Positions 1 to 12,393 of a DNA stretch of 64,000 bases are shown here, one piece after another. Position 1 is the stretch's first letter; the number at the start of each line of letters is the position of its first letter. The position numbers and the translations under genes were made by a program. Source of the DNA: Parascedosporium putredinis. Lineage: Eukaryota; Ascomycota; Sordariomycetes; Microascales; Microascaceae. The stretch is taken from assembly GCA_949357655.1 (NCBI GenBank), contig CASHTG010000015.1:620001-684000 (forward strand), in the 5' to 3' direction. The notes beneath the pieces are model-generated. The model searched no databases and had not been told where the DNA came from. It saw nothing but the letters and a program-made list of their open reading frames with translations.

Positions 1-330
1 CAAATGCTGGGGGGGCGCCAAACCTTGGGCGGCGTAGTTGGCTCAGGATCGAGTGGAATCAATGTTCAATGTGTGAGGAGCAAAAGCAGCAGTGCGCAGC
101 ACCACCCACTGCACACTCGGGCTTGTCGGGGAAAGGTACGGTACGATACGGTACGCAAGTACGCAAGGGCGCAAGTTACGATAGAGACCTGGTACCTCTG
201 CTGCGACTGGCTGGTTCAATGTTGGAGAAAATGGACAAGACATGGATCAATAAGCCATTGGGTCAAAACCCTCAATCCAATTGAAAGCAGTTGACGGAAG
301 AGGTGGCCAATGCACCCCCGAGGCCCACTC

Positions 331-369
331 AGACAAGCAGACAAGCCAGACAAGCCAGACGAGCCAGAC
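331..369. repeat. short tandem repeat, period 9
   Basis: About four imperfect copies of the 9-base unit AGACAAGCC follow each other; the first copy is one base shorter and the last has a G for A change. It lies in a region without a gene. Confidence 0.7.
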
Positions 370-1831
370 CCAGTTGAGGCAGTTGGCAGGGATGGGCAAT
401 GCAATGTTCAGGATGGGTCCATTCCGTCAATTCCAGCATTGAGCCCATGCCATTCTTGGCCACATACAAGTACACCAGTTGACCCATACTACGTCCAAAC
501 ATCCACGGGTCCAATGGATCCCAGGGCAGAGCTGCAGCACTGAGTTGCAAAGCTGCAAACAGCACAAACAAAGCAGCAGCAGATGCAGCAGATGCTCGAC
601 ATCAAACCATTGTTAAACAACAAGGCTTTGTGTCTATATCCTTCCCCCAATCCGCTTATTCAAAGGATTTGATGGTGTGTCTGATTCCAAAACGCGCCCA
701 ACTCCAAACCCACCGCTCATCAATTAGCAAATAACGCGCGGTGAAGCCAAGCCCTGCACGAGAAGGGAGAGGGGAAGTAGACGACGCATCGCATCGCGAA
801 ATGACAAAATTACAAAACGGCCAAGGAAATGCGCCAATTCTCTCCTCTTCACTGATACCTTGAGAATTGTTGATGTGGTATTAATATGAAGCAGAATGCA
901 GCAGGCACATCAGGCACAGCAGGCAGGCAGTACCGTCGCCAGTCGTGGAAACAATATGCCGCCCCTCCTCTGGCCAGCGTCGGCTCCATGACCGTAGACG
1001 TCTACCAATGTTTGCCAGCTGGTCCAGCTCGTGCTTCGTCTTGAAACGATTCGAGGTGCTCCGACTGGTGTGTTTAATCAATCCAGGGCAGTCCCTGATG
1101 TACTTCGTAGGTTGAACCCGTTCAACCCCCATTCGCAACGGTACCACCTTTTCAATACAATAGATCCACATCAAACAACATTGAACCGATTGATCAAGCA
1201 CCAATTAAGACCCGATGTGGCTGATCAGGGTCTTCGCGCTCCTCCTCCTCCCAGCGTCAGCCTGGGAATGTCCACCAGGTATTAATAATATGGAGGATAT
1301 AATATCATGACAGGCAGACCCTGTCTTGCGCAGGTTCTCGCATCAATCAGCTTTCTCGCATCAATCAGCTCCTCGGGACTACCCTTCTCACCAAGTAAAG
1401 GTCCCCCAATGACCCCGAGCAAATTGATCCTGAGAACAAGCAGAACAGGTATTGTTACATTTGAGCATCGCTGGAGATGGACAAGCCAGTCCAATCTGGG
1501 AACGGGTTAATCTCCAATGGTGCCTCTATCAGACTGAATGACCACATAATCTTATTATTCCCCCAAGCCCACCTGAGGCCTTGGAGTTGGTACTCAGGCT
1601 TCCAACACTCCCAACGGCAAATACCTCTCTCCCCACTTATTAGGAGACAAGGGCCGTTTTGGGCTGGTTTGTTTTTAGCCCACGGCTGGGCGGCTGGAGG
1701 CGGGTCTAGTTCTCTTCTGGTCTGGCTTGTTCCGCTGGCTCTACTGATTTCGAACCCGCCCCGGCTTCTCAGGATCGTCAGAGGGGACATGGTCAATTAC
1801 AATCCGACAACCATCAGAATCACATTTACCG

Positions 1832-1917
1832 TGAAGAAAATGAAAAAGAAAAAGAAAAAAATTGAAAACGAAAAAGGAAGAAAAGGAAAGGGGAAAGGGA
1901 AAAGAGGGGAAAGGCAA
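1832..1917 (+). repeat. purine-rich tract
   Basis: About 86 bases are almost entirely A and G on the plus strand, starting A-rich (AAAAG-type units) and ending G-rich. Such tracts are common in fungal intergenic DNA. No coding meaning is visible. Confidence 0.7.
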
Positions 1918-2847
1918 GAAGACGATCATGGTTGGGGAACGCGATAATGGGCAAGCTTCCACGCCAACCTTCACGTCCCAGGAAGCAATCATCCGCTAAT
2001 TTCTTACTTGCTGCTACATCCATAGATATCGGTGATGGGTTCGCCTATCAGGTATCACACATGGACTTGTCGAGGGACCTTGACAGTCATCAGCTCATTA
2101 GAGAGAGCACCAGGCCCAGCGGAATGTGGCTTGCCTCATCAAGTTTGCTCTTGAGCTGAAAGCCTCAAGGTATTAATGATCTTATTACACTTGATCTCTC
2201 CACCCATCCATTGGACAGACACCACAGCTCACCAAGCCCTAACGCGGCTTAGGCTGGCTTCAAGAGCTGAAGAGCATACGTTGCCGTGGTCTTTTTTTCT
2301 TCACAATTCTTGTTGGCGTTGAGCGAAAGGATATTCTACTACTTTCGGCACACGTCAATTGATCTATTATCTTCTTGTCTCTACCCGTCCGTAAATGCAT
2401 TTCATTGGCAATAATACTTTGATGCAGGCCTGGACAGAGGTGCCGTCGATCCGTTTCTCTTAGCCAAGGGGAAATTTCCAGGTCTCCACATCGCCCCCAA
2501 AACCGTTGCCCCGAATTCGCAGTCAAAAGGCCGCCGATCCAGCATTAGCATCACCGGCTATTTGATCAAGTGAGCCAAGAGAAAAGCATGCGCAAAATAC
2601 ACACAGGCTGCTCCTGCTAGCTTACAAGTAGGAGCAGACTACGCCAGATGGAAGGGCGCAATCGCCGTCGGGCCTTTGCCCGGTTGACCCCGGCCCGTGG
2701 AATGTCCGGCACTTTGTCCCGCACCTTTTCAGGGTAATGTTCCGGGCTAATTGGCCGCAGTTGACGATCAGCAGGTTCACGGCGCTAGCTACTAGAGTTC
2801 GCGTTTGCGTTTGCGTCCTAATATTGGATGTGGGGTAAGCTGAGCGT

Positions 2848-2867
2848 GTCGTCGTCGTCGTCGTCGT
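2848..2867. repeat. GTC trinucleotide microsatellite
   Basis: About six consecutive GTC units. No convincing gene surrounds it. Confidence 0.75.
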
Positions 2868-3975
2868 TATCATCGTCGAGGTCCTCCTGAAGCGCGGCCT
2901 CGAGCCCACCACCTCAGACATGCGTAGATCAAGAATACCCGTTGTCGGTCAACCCAAGACACCATGCGCCTACAAGCTGACACAAGACACAAGGCAGTGG
3001 ATGGCCTTGCGTTTTGAACCACGGACGCGCCCGTTGACCGCTCCGACGACGGGGTCTCGCCCACGGCACTGTACTCCTTCGTGAGTGGAGGTTGAAGCTA
3101 CAGGCATCGCCCATTTCGTCTATCCAATCCACCCAGTGTGGAGGCAAAAAAGGTCTGAGGCAAGTCTTTTTCTGCCTTGCGACGCGGATCGTGCGTCCGA
3201 GCTGCTGCATCAATCTTTTTTCCCTTTTTTTTGTCCATCCCAGACGTGCCTGCGTGGGGTCCTAGTTTCATGGATGGATAATTCCCCCTCCTCCCAACGG
3301 TCGCGCCGTTGGAAAGAAAGCACCGACGATTCGCGCCAGTTGCCACATGAGCTCTCTTCCCTCCTGGAGTCACTTCCGCATCAAACCAACCAACCCCCTT
3401 CTCCATCAAACATCTACCACGCGCGCTGCATGCAGGCAACTTGGGGCGCTTCGGCTGCTGCTCGAAAGCCGGCGACGGCCCCCATGCTGCATGCGATGCT
3501 GAATCAGGGAGCTGCTGGCCGCCAGAGGGTCGTTTCCCACGCCCGTTCTCCTGTCAAACGAATCCACCGCATCAATCAATTCAATGTTTGTAGAGAGCGC
3601 AGCACGTCTTGATTGTTCAAATGTTCTTGTTTTACAGTGTTCTTTTTCCCCGACGCTCATTCTTCTCGTTTCAGCGAGTCGCACATTCAGTACATGTAGC
3701 CACAAAGAGTCATGACTCCCCCACATGAGAGCAAGGCTCACAATAGTCCCCATCGTCATATATGTACGATATAGTAATGGATAACCTTGAACAAGCAAAG
3801 AACGTAGAACAAAAGACACCGGTTTCTAAATCGCTCCCCGTGTTGCCAGACTCTCTTACCCTTTCACATCGACCCTGCAGACAGCTTTCTACACTCCAGA
3901 ACTTATACCCACTTATTCGACCAGTTCTACCTCGGTAGACACATAGATGACGATGCATTCAATGGTCGCTTTCTA

Positions 3976-4036
3976 GGCATCCAGCGGGCTCCCGCTGGAT
4001 AAATGCCATCCCGGGGTAACATCCACGGTGGATGTT
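3976..4036. repeat. two adjacent small inverted repeats
   Basis: The first has perfect 10-base arms (ATCCAGCGGG and CCCGCTGGAT, 3979-3988 and 3991-4000) with a 2-base centre, extended by GGC and GCC outside a 2-base bulge. The second has 9-base arms (AACATCCAC and GTGGATGTT, 4018-4026 and 4028-4036) around a single G. They lie 17 bases apart in gene-free DNA. Their function is unknown; they could form hairpins in DNA or RNA or be binding sites for dimeric regulators. Confidence 0.7.
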
Positions 4037-6462
4037 TTCCGACCGTCGCATCAACCATTCTATCCTCAGTCGCGTCCATGCCACGATCCATCCGTCGAGG
4101 CCCACGTCGTTCGCCTCGCGCTCCTACGGTCTCACGCCCCACCGCCCACAGCTGCGTGTGCGCCTTGCCCAGCAAGTTGTACCGGTAGTATATCATTTCC
4201 TGTCAAGCTGTCCCAAGCTTTATCGGCCATCGGCCAAGCAATCCACTTCGTGTATCACTACACATACTTCGTACTTCGCGGCCTGTAGTAAGCAGCAGCG
4301 TTCCCTCACAACCTTACACGGGGCAACCTGTATTAATCTACAGCCTCGCAAACAACAGACAATTAGTATACGAGGGCGTCATTCATACGAGTTCAAGTAG
4401 ATATCCGGGTGAACATGGAACCGCTCGTACGCCCAATCGGGCTGTTGAGTTTGTCCGCCGCTCGCATGGGCCGACCTACCTCGTAGCTCGCGCTTCTTCA
4501 GTGCGCGTGCTTTGTGTATGGTTGTATTAGTATTATTACATAGATCGTAGTCGAGAAACACAGTCGCATTCGAGATTTCCCCCTTGACGCTTTTCCATCC
4601 ATCTGTGCCTTGGTCGCGGTCGTGCGCACGCCCAAGCGAGGGTCGTCAACCCCGTGCCTCCGTCCAACGACGTCAAATGTTCCATCGGGTACGGTGCCTG
4701 AGCCCCAGCCCCTGGTCAACTACCTCTACACTATATTCCTCCCTCATTCATTCGATGTCATGGACACCGTCGTACTTGGGAAGCTCCCACGTCCCCTTCT
4801 CCGTGATACAAGTAAGAACGAATATCCCAAGAAAGATTGAAGGGAGACCAAGGGAATAGAAGAAGAATAGACGATATCATCATACACCCATGATTACAGG
4901 TCTGCCCTCTCTCCTTGTGCGCCAGCTCGCAAACAACCAGAAGATATCAATTGATGTGTGCTTCTACTAATAGTTGATAGATGCGGGTCAATCAACCCTT
5001 GAAGCGACCCGTCGCAGACACTGACCCCCAGTCCAGTTCACCTCAGACTTGATGTACATGTAGGGGTATTGTTTACTTTTGCCTCATTTTTTTCTTTTTC
5101 AACCGATGTTGACTCTTGTTTCGGGCCCCAAGCCCTGTTTCAATACCGCCCCTCGATCATTCTGCGCCGTGTGCACCCACCAGGCTTGAAACATTCCAGA
5201 CCCCAGCCTCCAGGTGCTCACACAATCCAGGATAGAACACCGAGGCATGCTAGGTGGAATGAACCGCCGTTGTCTCTCTTGGCGAATGGGTCTAGAAGAG
5301 CCTATTTGGAACGTACAAGTAATACAAGTTCTAGAAAGAGTAGATTTCCATACACTTACACGGTCCGGCCTTGGCAGAATCATGATAGTTGGCAGGCCTC
5401 AATGCAAATCAACATTCATATCAATTCCCAGGAGCAACAGAGGGGCTATCTTTGGGGGCCTTTCTGTTCTTTTTTTATATTCTTTATTAATCACCCTTGA
5501 GGGAGTAGATCGCGACTGGCGATCCCGAGGATCAAGTTTGAGACAGCTAGGCGTCGAAACCAGTAGCCAGTTTTGGCAGGAACACGGAGACGACCGAAGA
5601 TGATTGACCGCATCTTGGATCCAATGGATCTTGGCACAACGTCGAACAATTGACCCCACCACCCCACGCTCACGCTGGGCATGCCCGACACCCGGTTCAT
5701 GGAGCTTCTGAGGACCATGCGTGCTTGTATTTCTGTCTTTATGGCTCACTTTGACAGATCTATGGATGCGATTTCCGGGGCTATCTCTCGCCAGTGCTGC
5801 TTCTTGATCAACCTGCAGTGAAAATCTTGCGTTTTCTCCGACGCACACTGCCCCGCGCGTGCAATCCCTCAAAGAGCCCAGTGCTCTTCCACCTCGACCG
5901 GCCCGCCTTCTTCGGGTTTCTCGCACATTACAAGAAAGCAGCCCCTCACAGCCGAACCTGTAGAACACTCCCGCAATTTTCCGCTGGGCTCCCAACCCCT
6001 CAAGCTCCAATCCTCACCCCCACTGTAAACCGTCGCGGGCCGCCGTCACTCAGTCGCCAGCCCACCCGTTGCGTTGCCCACCCGTTCCCCTCCCCAATCC
6101 TCCACTGCCGGAAGCCGTGCCAGCCTCGGCCCCGCCCTCGACAACCTATCGCTTCAATGCTGTCCGTCCCCTTCCACTTCATAGACCCTTCCCTGCACAC
6201 AACACCTGGGCTGGACTGAAGTCTCTCAGCGAAGGCAACTACCAGACGCCTGACCACTTCCAGCTCACACACTACATACTACATCTATGGATGTAGGCAG
6301 CAGCGCCGTGCCCGTGCAGTGCACAATGCTTCCACACGTGACCAAGAAAGGCTGAGCGGGAGGTCCTCTCGTTGAGCAAATAAAATCCCAAAGGAAGGAT
6401 AACCCTGAATCCGTGTTTTTGCTAGGGGAAATGGACTACGGGGAGTGAAGAAAACGGCAAGA

Positions 6463-6489
6463 GAAGAAGAAGAAGAAGAAGAAGAAGAA
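6463..6489 (+). repeat. GAA trinucleotide microsatellite
   Basis: Nine GAA units in a row, about 40 bases upstream of the start of the DUF7730-like gene, so it lies in its 5' region. Confidence 0.8.
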
Positions 6490-6531
6490 ACCACAAAAAA
6501 TGGTTCCAGATAATCCAAAGAACCACAGGGA

Positions 6532-7472
6532 ATGCCGGGCGCGCCCTACGCTTTGAGGCCGTCTGTGCAAACGAACATCGTCTTGGCCCCAACGGGCTTG
6601 ACCTACGATCAATCCAGGGCGCCGCCTCACCGGAGAACAGCAGCACCCAACAGAATCAAGAGGACAACCCACACGCCCTTCTTCTCGACAACCAGCCGCG
6701 ATAAATGCTCCTTCTTCAGGCTCCCTGCCGAGATTCGGTGCCTCATCTACCATGAGCTGCTGGTTTGCGGCGTGGTAAACTACCACATCTGCCCCGCGAC
6801 TCGCCGGCTACTCCTCTATTGGTATCAGATTGAGAAGCCAAATTACCCCTATTTACGGCACGGCCTCTACCCAAGCATCTTGGAATGCTGCCGCCTCGCG
6901 TACGAAGAAGGGGCCGCCGTGCTCTACGGCGAAAACCAGTTCAGCCTTGCCGCCTGCGCGCCCAAGAAACGGACCGTCAACACGTGGCCGCTCTCGAAGC
7001 GCAACATAGAGCTCATCACGTCCCTCAGCGTGGGGTACTGGCAACTGGGGTTTACACAGCCGCTCGTGGAAGTCGGCGCGCTGTTTTCCAACTTGAGCCA
7101 CATCACGATATTCATAAGCTCGGCCGTGACGGAATGGGAGAGCTTTCTAGAAACCCCGACCGGCTTGCTCGGCCAGTTGCCGAGTGCCTACATAGTATTC
7201 ATTATTGAATCGAGCGCCGCGCGGATATTCGACTCCGATACTCGGAGTGGGACATGGCTGAGGCGAAGTGGGTATTCGACATGGAACGGACGGAGGCGGC
7301 GTGTTTTGGGCTATACAAGCCCGTCCTGGAGCAATATCTACCCTCTACCAAGAGGACCAAGTGGAAGCTCAAGATGTCCCCCGATCTACCGGACGGCCAA
7401 CGTTGTGTGTCCTTCAAAGTTGAAGTGTCATGGGGGCGCGATTATAGGGAGAAGGCACGCAGAAGTTTTTAA
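6532..7472 (+). CDS. DUF7730 / F-box-like protein, one apparent frameshift
   Basis: The first frame runs from 6532 and carries around residue 62 the motif FRLPAEIRCLIYHELL, the N-terminal signature of a large ascomycete family annotated as DUF7730 or F-box-like. Next comes the typical block with SILECCRLAYEEGAAVLYGENQF and then a predicted strand-rich part. At about 7205-7230 the reading moves to another frame, which goes on with convincing sequence (RLRYSEWDMAEAKWVFDMER) and stops at 7472. One missing base near 7212 joins the two parts smoothly. A 53-bp intron (7195-7247, GT...AG) would also restore the frame but removes plausible coding sequence and lacks a clear branch site. The start is uncertain; the conserved part begins near 6694. 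No function is established for the family; adaptor-like protein binding is often assumed. Confidence 0.7.
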
Positions 7473-9413
7473 GTTTTTTGGGGGCGGGTTTTTCCCCTTT
7501 TTTTTACTTCGAGACAGTTGAGGCGGGTAGGATGGGACCAGACCTCTTATGAACGACCCTGCCACCGCGTGAGCGTGAACTCTTAGCTTCATAGTATGTG
7601 GCCGTGGACACATGGAAATATCGTCATTATCAATAGATGGATCTATCTTCCAGCCCGCCCGCCGCTGGCCTTAGGCCGCACCTCGGTAGAGTCTATATAG
7701 TATTGAAGGCTCACGATACCAAGTTGACGCTGGATGAATCTATTATCTACCCCTCTATTGCGGGGATGTTGTTTTAGTGCACCACTATGCTTCTATCTAC
7801 GAGGAAAGAAGAAGAAGAAACGTGAAGAAAGTAAGACAGAAGGAGAGCAGATAGGGAAATATGGGGTCAGAGACTCTGTTCCACCACACGAGGGGTAATG
7901 ACTAAGAGCACTCAACTCCTTATTTAAGAAAACATGAAGCCTAGACTGGCAGAAATGGATGGATCCCCTTAGCCAAGCTGCGTGGCGTTGAAGCAGAGTC
8001 TCACGTTAGCCCTGGAGGACTTGAGGCGGATCAAGCCCACTTGATCAATCCGTTGTAGAAATGATTCATTGGATTCATTGACCCACCGCCAAACTGGCAA
8101 ATGGATCAATCCCAATTGATGAATCAATCAATCCTCAATCCATGCTGTTGCATTCAAACCATTGGTTTGCTGAGACTCGAAGCCTAGTCGCTAAACTCGG
8201 TTGGGCTAGAGACTGCAAGAATCTTGCATGGTTCCAGCAAATACTCTTCAGTTTCCGGACATGCATCTACTAATCCGGTCCATTATATGATGGATCAATT
8301 TGCTTCCAGCGTGGGCCATTGATTGATCAATGAACGTTGACGCTCGTTCATATCCAGCTGCCCCTCTGCACAATGCCGTAGCGGGCCGCCCCGACCCCAG
8401 CTCGTTCGTTGTAAGCCTCACCAAACGCAAGCGAAGAACCTCTACTTGTATGCCATGGCTGAGGGAATTCGCTGTGGAGGCGTCCCCCATCCTCGTCCTG
8501 TACAACCCACACACATAGTCACAAGTACCAGCATCGCGCAGAAAGCTTTCACCTCGCCCCTGATGGACAAATAAGAATAAAAGGCTTTTAGGCAAGGAAC
8601 ATTGAACTCTGCATAACTAAACCCTCGAGGCTCCACCTCCGCCAAGAGTATCACAGTTCAGCTGGTTCAAAAAACACTATAACCCCCACCACACTCGAAA
8701 GCCCGCGATACCTGTGCATGAGTGTTCAGGATGGATTGCATATTAGTATGCGCCCCATGGTGGGATGCCGGTGGCCTCCCCTCCTCTCCTGGTTGAGGCC
8801 AAACAGCCGCCAGGTCGAGACGCCGTTGAATGCCTCGGCCACTCACCTTGTTGTGATCACTCCTTATGTCAGAGCGTGGCGGTAGGCGCAAGGGGGCGGC
8901 TGCCGATCGTTTGCCTTGTCTTGCTTGATCCATGGGCGGTGGATGGTGGATGGTTCCATTCAGACTGGGTCCACTGACCCGTCAGCTCCCAATATCCCCC
9001 AAGCTATCGATATGCGCAGTTCGCCACGATTGCCTCAAAGAATCTCTCACGGCGTGCTGAGTCGAAGCCAATACACTGCAGTATGGTAGCGTAACCGCCC
9101 TTGACGAGAATCGGAGGACCCTGCCCTCCATATTCCTCTCCCTCGTGAAGCTGCGTGGACCACTCTCCTCTCCAAAGAGCCAAAAGATCTCCATTACCAT
9201 AATATATCAATATATAAATATGCGACCGACAAGTTGTCTTCACCCTCACTTCTTCACCCATCTAGATCTTGTTAAAACGTAGAGGTGACTGCCGATACCT
9301 GATAGACTATCACAGATTCAACCTCTGTTGCACCACTTGATTCTGTCTAAAACTGCCTGGTCCCTTTCCCCCGGTGTCATCAACGATCGACTTGCCTCGT
9401 TGAGATTCCCAAG
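7473..9413. other. intergenic, no supported gene
   Basis: Only short frames without recognisable domains. Around 7.95-8.35 kb the DNA is dense in ATCAAT/ATTGAT words, including two copies of ATGGATCAAT (8101 and 8290). The last few hundred bases are presumably the promoter of the patatin gene. Confidence 0.5.
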
Positions 9414-11960
9414 ATGCTTTCCCCAAGCGAGCTCAAAGGCTTGCCTACTCTCCCCGAGGCCGTCGTAGGCTTCGACGATGGAACCTACTCCGTGTCCTCC
9501 CACAAAGAGTCATCTCTGATCGCCGAGGGCCCTGAAGTCGTGAACAAGATCTGGTTCCGTACACCGGTTCGTCTCCCATGCATCACCATAAACAGCAACC
9601 CCTCCCTGTCTCGTTTTCTCTTCATTTCACGTCCACTAACGCCGGCCTGTTTGGCCCTTTCTCTCCTCAGCCTCTGAAAAGGAATTGATCCAGCGGATCC
9701 ACAGCCTCCAACTCATCGCCAAGTCTCACGATCAAGGCTATAGCGATGACGAATTCTCCGCCAGCTGGACCTGGTTCGAGATTGCCATCCTCAAGCATAA
9801 GAACTCGCGCCACCCGAGGGTCAAGGACGGAATCGAGCTCGTCTGGAACAGCCACCGGAACGCGTTGCGGTCGTCCGAATTCACCTGGGCAAGTATTTCT
9901 TTCACTTCCCCATAGCTGGCCGTCCTCTCTCTTCGCTGGGAGCTAGTTATGGAAACCATGGGAACTCGAAATGCTAAACAAAAGTGCTAACGGTATCAAC
10001 GGAACAGTTGGAAGGGACAGAGTTTGGCCAAGACCATGACCTGTTTCGTCTCCTCGAGGTACGCACAGCTGATAACCGGGCCACATTCGGTCCAGTTCAG
10101 ACATCTCCCTACAACGCGATGACCTCCCTCTCACACTCTTTTCCTTTAGGACGGAAACGTGCTCGGCATCCGCCTTTGCGCGAGATTCCAAAATTGGGAG
10201 ATTGTTGCCAAGAAGGGCTACCTACTCTTCAACATCGCTTCCGCGAGTAAGCCGTTCCCCTGTTTTACCTCTAGGATATCCTGGCGACGGAAGGGAGATT
10301 GGGATTGCTAAATACGAAAGCACCAACCATTTCTAGTGACCCGAGACCCTCTGCGATATGGCCAGACTAAAGACACGATTATGAGCATCCAAGAGGTGTT
10401 TCAAGAAGTCAACAGCAGCATCTTCCCGGAATCCATGCAGATCTCCACGCCCGACAACGCTCTTCTTTTCCGTGCCGAGATGCTGACCTCCGTTGGAGAG
10501 AGACCTCTCCGTGTTCTCTCACTCGGTGAGTCTCCTGCCATAACATACCTATATATATAACTTGTTCTGCCACTTGCGTCTTTCCCCTACCGCGCCCGCT
10601 TTCATGCTAACTCGTAGGGACCAAAGATGGCGGTGGTGTCCGCGGAGTCGCCGCACTCATGATCCTCGAAGAGGTTATGAAAAAGGTTGCTCCTGGCAAG
10701 AAGCCTTGCGAGGTTTTCGACATGATTGGCGGCACCAGCACCGGAGGGTAAGTTTTCCGCCATCTTCTCTTCAACACCGGCTGTAGTTACTACCCGTGAT
10801 CGGTCCATATAGAACCGCTGGGCTAACAGGGGTTTCGTAGGTTTATTGCCATCATGCTCGGTCGCCTACAGATGAGTATCCAAGAGTGCCTCACCAAATA
10901 CAAAGAGTTCATGAGTGTCGTCTTCCCCGGCAGTCGATACACCAACTGGTCGCTCGTTCGCAAGGGTGCCAAGTGGGATGCCACAGAGCTGGAGAAGGTG
11001 ATAAAAAAGCTTGTAAAGGAAAAGCTTCAGACAAACCCAGATGAAGTATTACTTTATGACGAGGAAACATCCGCCACTTGCAAGGTGTAAGCCAGAAACA
11101 CGGAATCTTTCCCAACACTCAGGGCCTCGAGCTGACCACCGTTTCCACATCTAGGTTCGTCATGGCAACGAGAAGTGAGGGTTCCAATAACCAAGCTCCT
11201 GTCGTCTTCCGCTCATATGAGAACTCTCTCGAGAAGTCCGAGTTCGCTGGCATCAAGCTCTGGGAGGCTGCGAGGGCGACCTCGGCGGCGCCCTCCTACT
11301 TTGACCCCCTCAAGGTCGGAGGCCACGAGTTCTTGGATGGCGGGCTCCAAGCCAATAACCCCTTGGGATGGTACATTTATACCCCTCCCCCTTCCTTATT
11401 CCCCCTTGGTTTCCTCCTCGTCTTCGTTTCCATGTTTGCAATCCCCGCCTCCCCGTCGCTTTGCTAACGAGGCACACATCATTGCCATTACATAGGTTAT
11501 GGAACGAGGTGCTCAGCGTGTTTGGCCCCGCCCGGTCCACCAGCTGCTTTCTCAGCATCGGAACCGGCGTGCCCCTACGAGCCGCCGTACACGACGTGCG
11601 CAACGTGGTAGCCGTGGCCGGCGACATGGCCGGCATCGCAACCAACAGCGAAATGGCCAACATCCTCTTCCGCTCTCTGCTCAACGCCTTCGCCCCCGCC
11701 CCATGGGAAAGAAGTACTGGAGGTTCAACGTCGGCGACGGACTGCCGGACTGCGTGGAGGAGGACGGGGCGTGGAAGTGGAAACTGCGCGGCCAGCGGGT
11801 CGAGGACAAGGTCGGCGAGTTGGACGATGTCAAGGTCATTCCCACGACCGAACGGAAAGCAAAGGAGTACATCCAACACCCGGACGCGCAGAAAATGATG
11901 GACGAGTGTGCGCAAGCGTTGAAGGAGGAGCATGTATCGACCCTCGATGCCAAAGCTTGA
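9414..11960 (+). CDS. patatin-like phospholipase (iPLA2 type), nine exons
   Basis: Predicted lipid acyl hydrolase of the patatin / calcium-independent phospholipase A2 fold. The oxyanion-hole loop DGGGVRG (about 10628) is followed by the nucleophile elbow GTSTGG (catalytic Ser, about 10735), and the catalytic Asp sits in FLDGG (about 11335), so the Ser-Asp dyad is complete. My exons are 9414-9566, 9671-9888, 10008-10058, 10150-10246, 10337-10525, 10618-10747, 10841-11086, 11155-11370 and 11496-11960, giving about 588 residues. Intron 2 starts with GC instead of GT (GCAAGT). Two one-base gaps are needed: at the first donor (CCGGTT, probably CCGGGTT) and near 11700 in a C-rich stretch, after which the frame continues with YWRFNVGDGLPD. 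The about 260 residues before the patatin domain are not recognised. In fungi such domains often head NLR-like proteins, but no NB-ARC or NACHT follows here. There is no signal peptide, so it is probably intracellular. Confidence 0.88.
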
Positions 11961-12393
11961 ACGGCTGATGCAAGCGAGGGTCACGAGATACCTGTTAGGG
12001 CTTGTCACTGAGGGAGGACATGCCCGTTGAGGGCAAAAGAGAGCGAGGCGCTGCACTATGCTAGAAAATCAACCATATTCGCATGTTCAAATATGGCCAA
12101 GGCCTCGACGAGCTGCTTATCTTGTCAGAAGATCCTCCGAACTGATGGAGGTTGGTAAGGTGGCCTTCTCCTCTAAAACAGAACTCTACTCTTCAACTTG
12201 GCGTTCAAACCCACACTTTAGGCATTCCCCTGTGCGCAACATGATTGGGAAACAAGGTGTAATAATGATACAGAGAACGAGGGGGAAAAGAGGAAGGGGA
12301 GGAGAATAAAAGAAATAAATAAAAGAAGATGAGCCACCCAACGCCGTTGCCGCCCCTGGCCCCCTTAACGTGACACCCAAATCAAACACAAGC
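11961..12393. other. intergenic between convergent genes
   Basis: This is the 3' flank shared by the patatin gene (plus) and the RTC4-like gene (minus). It holds an A/G-rich stretch around 12270-12330 with AATAAA-like words. No gene is seen. Confidence 0.5.

Larger units (their letters stand above)
1..6531. other. gene-poor stretch, no supported gene
   Basis: I see no reading frame with recognisable domains or with a convincing set of splice sites on either strand. All frames are short and of mixed composition. The stretch carries short simple repeats, a long purine tract, two adjacent small hairpins near 4.0 kb and several copies of the dispersed words described in the findings. A noncoding transcript or an upstream regulatory region for the gene at 6.5 kb cannot be excluded. 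Confidence 0.5.

Noticed and set aside
5399..6010. 203-residue minus-strand frame
   Set aside because: Mixed, Arg-rich composition, no motif, no conserved start; regarded as chance.
7195..7247. 53-bp intron in the DUF7730-like gene
   Set aside because: It restores the frame but removes protein-like sequence (IESSA, DIRLRYSE) and lacks a branch site; a single missing base explains the data better in this error-prone window.
11961..12393. Downstream NB-ARC or NACHT continuation of the patatin protein
   Set aside because: The frame ends at 11960 and no P-loop or repeat sequence follows in any plus-strand frame before the convergent RTC4-like gene.
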